A stretch of 17,745 nt of DNA, from positions 1 through 17,745 of the forward strand of contig CAJTXP010000064.1 of assembly GCA_910583615.1 (NCBI GenBank). The letters are read 5' to 3'. Positions 6,773 through 13,643 of this stretch are shown piece by piece. The translations under genes and the position numbers were made by a program. Every line of letters starts with the position of its first letter. Positions within the stretch are counted from its first letter, which is position 1. Below the pieces are notes generated by a model. That model saw only the letters and a program-made list of their open reading frames with translations. It had not been told where the DNA came from and made no database searches. The DNA comes from an uncultured Lachnospiraceae bacterium (GTDB taxonomy: Bacteria; Bacillota; Clostridia; Lachnospirales; Lachnospiraceae).

Positions 6773-7531
6773 GTGAGACGTATAAAACTGGTGGTGGCTT
6801 ATGACGGTACGAACTACCGGGGATGGCAGATCCAGAAGAACGGGGAGACCATCGAATCCATGCTGAACCGGGCGCTTCAGGAGCTGACCGGGGAGGAGAT
6901 CCATGTGATGGGAGCCAGCCGGACGGATTCCGGCGTCCATGCCATGGGAAATGTGGCCGTCTTTGATACGGAAGCGAGGATGGCGGGAGACAAATTTGTC
7001 TATGCGCTGAATCAGCGGCTTCCGGAGGATATCCGGGTGCAGCATTCCTGCGAAGTGCCGCCGGATTTCCATCCCCGTTATCAGGAAACCGTGAAGACCT
7101 ATGAATACCGGATACTGAACCGGAGGTTTCCGCTTCCGGCGTACCGGCTGAACACGTATTTTACCTACTATACGCTGGATGTGGAGCGTATGTGCCGGGC
7201 GGCGGCGTATCTGACAGGCGAACATGATTTTCAAAGCTTCTGTGCGGCGGGAGCACAGGTGAAATCGACGGTCCGCACGGTTTATGATCTGCAGGTGCTG
7301 AAATCCGGCGATCTCATTACGATACGGATCACAGGAAACGGTTTCCTATACAATATGGTGCGGATTATTGCCGGAACGCTTATGAAGGTGGGCAGCGGGG
7401 AATGGGAGCCGGAAGCGGTGGAAGCGATTCTGGCCGCCCGGGACCGGAGAGCGGCAGGGCCGACTGCTCCGGCGAAAGGGCTGACGCTGATGGAAATCGT
7501 GTTCAAAAATGAGAACGGATTTTTCTGCTGA
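6773..7531 (+). CDS. truA: tRNA pseudouridine(38-40) synthase TruA
   Basis: Modifies uridines 38-40 of the tRNA anticodon stem. The protein is 252 residues, normal length. The catalytic aspartate is D52 in SRTDSGVHA; the N-terminal YDGTNYRGWQ and the C-terminal GNGFLYNMVRIIAGTL motifs are intact. The start is GTG 6773 with AGGAGGGA 6 bases upstream, 12 bases after ecfT, so it closes the ecf operon. Its last 29 bases overlap, tail to tail, the 3' end of the minus-strand kinase gene, and no terminator is visible between them, which is unusual for a core gene next to an inserted locus. Confidence 0.95.
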   Translation: MRRIKLVVAYDGTNYRGWQIQKNGETIESMLNRALQELTGEEIHVMGASRTDSGVHAMGNVAVFDTEARMAGDKFVYALNQRLPEDIRVQHSCEVPPDFHPRYQETVKTYEYRILNRRFPLPAYRLNTYFTYYTLDVERMCRAAAYLTGEHDFQSFCAAGAQVKSTVRTVYDLQVLKSGDLITIRITGNGFLYNMVRIIAGTLMKVGSGEWEPEAVEAILAARDRRAAGPTAPAKGLTLMEIVFKNENGFFC

Positions 7532-8999
7532 GCTGAAAGGTTTCTTCCAGCGAAGAGCATGTCTGGCAGAACAGATGATATATTTCCTCAAAGGCAGGGT
7601 CTTTGGAGGGAATATAGCGGTGTTGGATGGAGACACAGGCTGAGACAGCTTCCTCAAATGAGCCAAAGAATCCTTCGCTGACAGCTGACAGGATGGCTGC
7701 ACCCAGACACGGAGCTTCCTCATCCGCAGGAATTTCTACGGTGTATCCGGAAATATCCGCTTTCAGCTGAGCCCATATGGGAGACCTGGCGCCTCCGCCT
7801 GTGGAGATGATTTTTTCAACCCGGATTCCTGACTGTTTCAGGCATTCCAGATTTTTCCGAAGCATACATGCAACGCCCTGCATGACGGCAAGCGCCATAT
7901 CATACCGGTCATGGTATGATCGGAGTCCCAGAAATACTCCGGAAGCATTTTCGTTATAGTCCGGCGCATTTACACCTGTAAGATACGGCAGAAAGATCAG
8001 CGGCGTTCGTCCGCTTCTGCTGTTCAAAGTCTCATTGAGTTTCTGATAGGACACATCCCAAAGGAATTGATTCTTAAACCATTCCATACTGAAACCGCCG
8101 CTTTCACATACAGGAAGCAGCACATAGGAATCTGGAAAAGGACCGCAGTAATTGGGCAGTTTTTCACTGCCGAAGACCGGAGCGTCTGTAAAAGCCGCAA
8201 GGGACAGCACGGTTCCGGCTGATTCACTGACCTGGCCTTCCCGGATATTTCCGGCGCCGATCATGCCTGCAAAATGATCCAGGGTACCGGTATTGATCCT
8301 GGTGTCTGTATCAAGCCCGGTCCCTTCGCAGGCATGTTTTTTCAGAAGCCGTCCGGCGATGCTTCCGGACGGCATCAGTTCGGGCAGCTGTTCCGTCCGG
8401 ATTCCGCAGTAATCCAGGATATCCGTCCAGTAGCAACGGTCCTTCATATTAAAATAATGTGAAAAACAGTAGATGGAATGTTCTCCAACCATATTGCCGC
8501 ACAGGCGGAATATGATATAGTCTTTCAAGAGCAGATAATATGCTGTTTTCTGAAAGAGATCGGGGCGGTTGTTTTTCATCCATAAAATCTTTGTAATCGG
8601 CCATGTGGGGATCAGTTCCGGCTGTCCGGTCGTATGGTAGCATCAGGTCTGTGAAAAGACAGCGGACAGCTGGGAGCATTCTTCCAGGGAACGCATGTCC
8701 ATCCATGAAATGCCCGGACAGACAGGCCTGTGGTTTTGATCGAGCAGGATCAGGGACTCTGCCTGGCCGGTCAGTACGATCTGCGCGGTCTTTTTTCCGT
8801 TTTTCTGCCAGCCGCAGGCGGCAGCCTGCTGAATCATGGATAAAACCAGAGAAAAATACTGTTCTGCATCAAATTCTACAAAATCCTCATTCTTTTGATA
8901 GGCTACCGGTTCGGCTGCCAGATGGAGCATCTGAAGCGACTGATCGTATACGGCGGTTTTAATATTGGTAGTTCCAAGATCGACAGATATGATATTCAT
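7503..8999 (-). pseudogene. FGGY-family sugar/polyol kinase, interrupted by in-frame TGA
   Basis: ATP-dependent kinase of the xylulokinase/FGGY family, acting on a ketose or polyol. From ATG 8999 (GAGGAAAAC upstream) to the stop at 7503 there are about 498 codons in one frame, full family length, broken only by TGA at 8643-8645 (codon 119). Before it: VDLGTTNIKTAVYD (6-19), then WMDMRSLEECSQ. After it, in the same frame: CYHTTGQPELIPTWPITK, then WMKNNRPDLFQK. The catalytic Asp lies in GTLDHFAGMIGAG, and the nucleotide-site motif GGGARSPIWAQLKADISG is intact. As written it yields a 118-residue fragment plus a possible restart at ATG 8579. The gene is downstream of the LacI repressor in the same direction (36-base gap), so it is co-regulated with the divergent operon. 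The substrate is not readable. Confidence 0.88.
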
Positions 9000-9035
9000 T
9001 TTCGTTTTCCTCGTATGATTGTATTTGGTATGCTG

Positions 9036-10073
9036 TTAATTTCTCAGTGTCCGGACAGACCTTCGCGCAACCAGATTCGGAACCAGTGTAAAGACGCGGA
9101 TTTCTCTGCGCTTCTCGAGCAGCACGGAATTCAGGATGGACATGCAGCTTTCCGCCATCTTTTCCTTCGGGAGATGGATGGTGGTCAGCGGCGGGTTGGA
9201 AAAAGCGGATACAGGGTTGTTGTCAAAACCGATGACGCTGATATCCTCTGGAATCCGCAGTCCGTTCTGCACGGCGGACTGATACACGCCATAGGCCAGT
9301 GTATCATTAAAAGTCAGTACGCCCGTAAAAGGAAGCCGGTATGTTTTCTCTTCTTCGTTCCACAGCTTCTGCATGATTCGGAATCCATTCTGTATGGAAG
9401 AATATGTGGTAATGATGCGTTCTTCATGAAAAGGAACCTGATATTCCTGATATGCTTTCCTGATTCCGAGAACGAACTGGGCGCTGATGGGAAAAGACAG
9501 CGGTTCAGTGAGAATCAGACAGTTGCGATGGCCATTGGAAAGCATTTCACAGGCGGAAAGATAACCTCCCTGAAAATAATCCACATGAATATGATGGCAC
9601 GGAACGGTCTCATAACGCGCTCCCTGGAGGATCAGGCGGTGTTCCATGCCCTCAAGCAGCTTTAAATTTTCCATGCTGTTGGAAGCGGGTTCGAGAATAA
9701 TAAAATCCGGCTGCCTGGAAAGAACCGTCAAAATGTTGGCGTGTTCTGTCTTCTCACTGAACTGAGAGTCGAAGATCATGGTTGTATAGCCGTAATTGGC
9801 CATTTGAATGGAAATACTGCGAAAAATATAAGTCAGTGAAGGGTTTTCAATATCATTGAAGATGACGGCAATGGTTTTGGTGGAATTACCGCGGAGCCCT
9901 TTGGCGAGAGAATTTGGCGTGTATCCCATTTCCCGTGCCTTGTCAGCCACCATCATTCGGGTTTCCTCCCGAATCGCCGGATTGCCGTTGAGCGCTTTGG
10001 ATACGGTGGAAAATGAGATCCCCAGTTCCTTTGCTATGGATTTAATGGTAACGGGTTTGTTTTCTGCATTCAT
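9036..10073 (-). CDS. LacI-family transcriptional repressor
   Basis: A 345-residue LacI/GalR regulator. The N-terminal helix-turn-helix is at about 8-28 (TIKSIAKELGISFSTVSKAL), the hinge helix at 54-62 (NSLAKGLRG) and a periplasmic-binding-like ligand domain covers about 65-340. I chose ATG 10073 over GTG 10082 because AGAAGG then has correct spacing. It is divergent from the epimerase-transport operon and shares a control region holding three palindromic TTACAACGTTGTAA-type sites, one within its own promoter, so it probably represses both itself and the operon until a sugar or sugar phosphate binds. No lesion is seen, unlike much of the locus it controls. Confidence 0.92.
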   Translation of the reverse strand: MNAENKPVTIKSIAKELGISFSTVSKALNGNPAIREETRMMVADKAREMGYTPNSLAKGLRGNSTKTIAVIFNDIENPSLTYIFRSISIQMANYGYTTMIFDSQFSEKTEHANILTVLSRQPDFIILEPASNSMENLKLLEGMEHRLILQGARYETVPCHHIHVDYFQGGYLSACEMLSNGHRNCLILTEPLSFPISAQFVLGIRKAYQEYQVPFHEERIITTYSSIQNGFRIMQKLWNEEEKTYRLPFTGVLTFNDTLAYGVYQSAVQNGLRIPEDISVIGFDNNPVSAFSNPPLTTIHLPKEKMAESCMSILNSVLLEKRREIRVFTLVPNLVARRSVRTLRN

Positions 10074-10113
10074 AATAAGCACCTTCTGTCCTGGTTAAAT
10101 TCTGTACAGTATT

Positions 10114-10142
10114 ATGGTACATCATTTTTACAACGTTGTCAA
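10114..10142 (-). promoter_or_regulatory. Promoter of the lacI-type repressor and kinase
   Basis: On the minus strand TTGACA (10142-10137) and TACCAT (10119-10114) with a 17-base spacer, 41 bases before the repressor ATG. Operator O1 covers the -35 box and part of the spacer, which predicts autorepression. Confidence 0.6.
10128..10141. promoter_or_regulatory. Operator O1 for the LacI-family repressor
   Basis: TTACAACGTTGTCA, a near-perfect palindrome differing from O3 by one base (C for A at position 13). It overlaps the -35 of the repressor's own promoter. Confidence 0.75.
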
Positions 10143-10235
10143 TTGCTTCTTTTGCGCGCGCAGAGGTGGTATAGAATGGATACTATGGTTATAATGCTCA
10201 AAAATAGTTTTGCAATTTTAATTTTATAATCACTA

Positions 10236-10264
10236 TTGACAAACTCTGAAAAATGATATATGAT
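10236..10264 (+). promoter_or_regulatory. Promoter of the epimerase/ABC operon
   Basis: Perfect TTGACA at 10236-10241 and TATGAT at 10259-10264 with an optimal 17-base spacer. Operator O2 starts 2 bases after the -10 box, at the transcription start, and O3 lies 45 bases further on. Confidence 0.75.
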
Positions 10265-10266
10265 AA

Positions 10267-10280
10267 TTACAACGTTTGAA
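10267..10280. promoter_or_regulatory. Operator O2 for the LacI-family repressor
   Basis: TTACAACGTTTGAA: the left half and central CG match O3 and the right half is degraded. It covers the predicted +1 of the operon promoter, the classical position for steric repression. Confidence 0.65.
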
Positions 10281-10325
10281 AGTAAAAATTCAGACAATAG
10301 AATCGATTCTTTTTTTGCAAAATAT

Positions 10326-10339
10326 TTACAACGTTGTAA
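10326..10339. promoter_or_regulatory. Operator O3 for the LacI-family repressor
   Basis: TTACAACGTTGTAA, a perfect 14-base palindrome with the central CG typical of LacI/GalR sites. It lies downstream of the predicted start of transcription and 23 bases before the epimerase start codon. The centres of O1 and O3 are 198 bases apart, so looping over both promoters is possible. Confidence 0.8.
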
Positions 10340-10362
10340 TTGAAGAGAAAGGAGACGGATTT

Positions 10363-11166
10363 TTGAAACTTTCATGTACAAACACGATGGTTCCGGGAAA
10401 AAGTCTGACGGAACAGGCTGAGAATCTGAAAAATTGGGGATATGAAGGAATCGCGGTTTTCATGGAGTATCGTTCATGCAACAAAGAAAAGCAGGAAGAG
10501 CTTCTGAAGCTTGAGGAACGTACCGGCATCATTCCCTGCGAATTCGCTTTTTCAGACGATCTCTATGGGCATCTGATGGATCCGGACCCGGATCTGCGCA
10601 GGGCATGCAGGGATATGTACAGGGAAGCAGCCGCGGTCAGCGGAGCGCTTGGTGCAGTGACTGAGCTGGAATATGAGTACGGTCCCCAGAATCCGCTGCC
10701 GCTGTTTCATCCCTATGCCAGAATGGAACCGCAGCAGGAAGAGGAGTTTCTTCAGATGTACAGAGAACTTTTAGAACCGCTGGCAGGTACAGAAGGAAAG
10801 ATGCTTCTGGAGGGAATCAACCGGTACGAGAGCCCGTTTCTGAACACACTGGAGGACTGCAGGGCAGTGACAGACCGTCTGAATGATCCCCGGGCGGGCG
10901 TGCTCGCTGATTTCTTTCACATGTCGATCGAAGAAAAAAATATGGCGGAAAGCATCCGTAAAGCAGGACCTGCCATCCGCCATGTGCATCTGGGGGACAG
11001 CAACCGTCTGCTTCCCGGATATGGTTCTACCGACTGGGACGCCTGTCTGCGGGCTTTGAAGGAAATCAAATATGAAGGCTTCCTGAATCTGGAGTGCTGC
11101 GTATGCCAGGATCCGGCGGTTGCACTTCCGGAAACTTCCAGATATTTAAGGGACAGGATGGTATAA
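10363..11166 (+). CDS. Ketose 3-epimerase family protein (TIM barrel)
   Basis: First gene of the divergent operon. I chose the TTG start at 10363 because AAAGGAG lies 8 bases upstream; the in-frame ATG at 10276 lies on the promoter and operator side and has no ribosome binding site. The 267-residue protein is a xylose-isomerase-like TIM barrel. It has E150, D183, H209 and E244 in the positions of the metal ligands of D-psicose/D-tagatose 3-epimerases, plus E156, H186 and R215 matching their substrate-contacting residues. This supports a Mn/Co-dependent epimerase acting at C3 of a ketose (hexulose, pentulose or a phosphate); which one is unknown. No lesion is seen. It ends 7 bases before the TPI-like gene. 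Confidence 0.82.
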   Translation: MKLSCTNTMVPGKSLTEQAENLKNWGYEGIAVFMEYRSCNKEKQEELLKLEERTGIIPCEFAFSDDLYGHLMDPDPDLRRACRDMYREAAAVSGALGAVTELEYEYGPQNPLPLFHPYARMEPQQEEEFLQMYRELLEPLAGTEGKMLLEGINRYESPFLNTLEDCRAVTDRLNDPRAGVLADFFHMSIEEKNMAESIRKAGPAIRHVHLGDSNRLLPGYGSTDWDACLRALKEIKYEGFLNLECCVCQDPAVALPETSRYLRDRMV

Positions 11167-11173
11167 AATCAAA

Positions 11174-11772
11174 ATGGACAGATTTATCATTAAAAAACCT
11201 TTTTTGAAATCGGGCCCAAGGTATATCTTTATGGGGCGGATGCGGTCCGGCTGGCAGTCAAAGCCGATGAACTGAGCGAAAAATATCAGGTAGACATCAT
11301 ATTTTCCGCGCAGTATACCGATCTGGCCCCTATTGCGGAACGTACCAGATTCATTCATCTGTTTGCACAGCATATGGATCCGGTCCGTCCCGGAAGAGGA
11401 ATCGGTTCGGTGCTTCCGGAGGCTGTCCGGGATGCCGGCGCCAGAGGCGTTCTTTTAAATCATGCAGAACGCCCGCTGACGCTTGCCGGCCTGAACCAGT
11501 GTATTCGGCGCGCCCGGGAAGTGGGACTGGCAACCATGGTCTGTGCAGGAAACGCCGAAGAAGGCGCGGCGGCAGCCTGCCTGTCGCCGGATATCATACT
11601 GGCAGAGTCCCCGGCTTTGATTGGAAAAGGAAAAAGGGGGCCGGCGGATATGGCCGAGATCCAGAAAATCAACCGGTCCATTCATGCGGTTGCTCCAGAG
11701 ATGCCGATTCTTCATGGCGCAGGAATCAGCGATGAAAGGGACGTATACGAAATAATCAAGGCGGGCGCGGAT
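11174..11772 (+). pseudogene. Triosephosphate-isomerase-like gene, frameshifted and 3'-truncated
   Basis: From ATG 11174 the frame reads MDRFIIKKPFLKSG and dies at a TGA about 33 codons in. If one T is restored to the T run near 11200-11206 the frame becomes MDRFIIKKPFFEIGPK and joins smoothly, through VDIIFSAQYTDLAPIAE, to the open frame that carries RGVLLNHAERPLTLAGL (TPI catalytic-His-like region), PDIILAESPALIGKGK (catalytic Glu) and ILHGAGISDERDVYEII (phosphate loop). The protein is cut at KAGAD, where the last strand and helix should follow, and continues directly into an SDR. TPI paralogues in polyol loci can be erythrulose-phosphate isomerases (EryH/LerI type). The downstream part can still be read from ATG 11374, which lacks a ribosome binding site. 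Confidence 0.78.
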
Positions 11773-12438
11773 GTAGCGATCGTAGACGTGAATCTGGAAG
11801 CCGCTCAGAAGACCGCGCAGGAGATACAGGAAGCAAATCATAATAAAATGATTGCTGTGAAAGCGGACATCACGAATCCGGATGAAGTAAACCGGATGAT
11901 TGATACCATTCTGAAAGAATTCGGACGGCTGGACGCAGCGTTCTGCAATGCCGGAATCGGTCATAATGTAGAAGTGGAAAATGACACTCTGGAAGACTGG
12001 AGCCGGGTGATCCATGTGAATCTGAACGGGACGTTTCTGACTGCCCAGGCAGCAGGAAGGGTCATGCTCAGACAGGGAGGCGGTTCCATCATCAATACCG
12101 CATCCATGTCTGCGCATATCACAAACGTGCCCCAGAAAGAGTGTTCTTATGCAGCATCCAAAGCAGGAGTCATTGCCATGTCCAGAAATATGGCAGTAGA
12201 ATGGGCAGACGGGAACGTAAGAGTAAATACGATCAGTCCGGGCTATATGGCGACCGAGATGACACTGTCGGATCCTGTTTTAAAACCATTGATTGAAAAA
12301 TGGGAAGAACTGATACCTGTACACCGTATGGGCAGACCGGAAGAGCTCGAAGCGATAGCCGTTTATCTGGCAGGAGATATGAGTTCTTACACGACCGGTG
12401 CGGATTTCCGCATTGACGGCGCCTATACATGCTTTTAA
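11764..12438 (+). pseudogene. SDR-family dehydrogenase missing its NAD(P)-binding N-terminus
   Basis: The second half of the chimeric frame 11374-12438 is a classical short-chain dehydrogenase from its second beta strand onward: GADVAIVDVNLEAAQ, KADITNPDEV, FCNAGIGHN, the catalytic serine in NTASMSAH, YAASKAG (YxxxK) and the GADFRIDGAYTCF end. The first 30-40 residues with the TGxxxGIG cofactor loop are absent, because the TPI-like gene is joined at the shared GGCGCGGAT (11764-11772). The catalytic residues are therefore present but the cofactor fold is not. Family members in such loci oxidise or reduce polyols and ketoses. It lies 33 bases before the binding-protein gene. Confidence 0.8.
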
Positions 12439-12471
12439 CGCATTGCACTGCAGAGGGAAAGGAGAGAAAGT

Positions 12472-13613
12472 ATGAAAAAGAGAACGATCCGTATTTTGTT
12501 GACGGCAGCCATGATGATTACAGTGGCCGGATGCGGCTCTAAAACAGAGGAAACGGCTGCGCCGGAGACTGCCGGGAACGCTGGAGAGGAATCGGCAGAA
12601 GGCGGGACGACAGATGCCGTAGCCGACAATGGAAGCGACCTGATTGTCTACACGCAGAAAACCATGAACCAGTATTTCCATGTGGCGCTTCAGGAAAAAG
12701 TAGAGGAGGCGGTAACCGCTGCCGGATTTAGAGTGGAGGTTGCAAACTGCAATAATGATTCCACGCTTCAGAACGACCAGTTCCGTAATTTTATATCCAA
12801 AAACCCCAAAGCCATCATTGCCAATGCAGTGGATTCCGACGCTCTGAACGATGTGGCAAATGATGCGGTGAAGGCCGCATTCCGGTCATCATGGTTGATA
12901 ACCCGGCTTCTACTGCCGTGGTGGACGGTTCCGTAAAATTTGACAATTATGAATGCGGCAGGATGGCGGCGGAACGGATCGTGGAAGCACTGACGGAGAA
13001 AAACGGTTCTCCCAAAGGCCGGCTGGTCAACATATACGGAGCGATGAGCTCTGAATGCTGGAGACTTAGAAAGGACGGTTTTGAATCCGTAATCACGCAG
13101 TATCCGGATATTGAATATATTGAGGTGCCCGGCGAAGGGGAGAGGGCCAAATCCCAGGAAGCGCTGACGAATGTCATCGCCAAATATAACGGTGAGATCG
13201 ATGCTGTGCACTGCCCGTCAGATGACCCGGGACTCGGCTGTGCGGAAGCCATGCAGATCGCGGGGCTCTGGTATCCGGTCGGAGACGAAAAGCATGTGAT
13301 CTTCGTCACCGGAGACGGGGAGCCGGATGCGGTTAAGTTTTTAAAAGAGGGATACTATGATGCGATCATCGTGGAGGATGCTTATGCATACGGCCCCATC
13401 GCTGTAGATCTTTTGAACCAGTATATCTTCCAGGGAGAGACCGTCCCGACCAGCGGAACTTATACCAATGAAGATTATTACTGGAAAACGGCTGAATTCA
13501 TGGACGGCGAAACCGGTCCGGTACTCCAGGTTCCGCCTTATGCGCTGGATGCGTCCAATGTCGATGAAGAAGGGCATTGGGGAGTTGCGGCGCTCGAAGC
13601 AGAAGGCCAATAA
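12472..13613 (+). pseudogene. Sugar ABC transporter substrate-binding lipoprotein, frameshifted
   Basis: Extracellular binding protein of the ribose/xylose (RbsB-like) type. AAAGGAG lies before ATG 12472. A lipoprotein signal peptide ends in a VAGC lipobox (Cys21), followed by a Ser/Glu/Thr linker. The binding domain starts near DLIVYTQKTMNQYFHVAL. The frame is lost near 12877: the DNA reads AAGGCCGCATTCCG, where one extra G would give KAGIPVIMVDNP and rejoin the other frame (12891-13613). That frame carries FDNYECGRMAAERIVEAL, PSDDPGLGCAEAMQIAG and FVTGDGEPDAVKFLKEGYYDA. Repaired length is about 380 residues. As written, the first frame ends at 12936 with an unrelated tail. Confidence 0.87.
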
Positions 13614-13643
13614 CTTTGCTCTTGGAAAGGAACAGGTAATCAT

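Noticed and set aside
6038..7234. 398-codon minus-strand open frame opposite ecfT and truA
   Set aside because: It is a shadow of two well-identified genes in GC-rich codons, is full of His/Arg/Pro, has no ribosome binding site and no recognisable domain.
8635..8660. TGA in the kinase read as selenocysteine
   Set aside because: FGGY kinases are not a known selenoprotein family, the following hairpin is only four base pairs, and other genes in the locus carry clear loss-of-function lesions. A nonsense mutation is simpler.
8895..9665. 256-codon plus-strand frame opposite the repressor and kinase
   Set aside because: The minus-strand LacI-type repressor with its HTH and operators explains this region; the plus frame has no family features.
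10276..10362. ATG 10276 as start of the epimerase
   Set aside because: It lies inside operator O2 at the predicted transcription start, so a transcript could hardly include it with a ribosome binding site. TTG 10363 has a proper one and gives the residue numbering of known ketose 3-epimerases.
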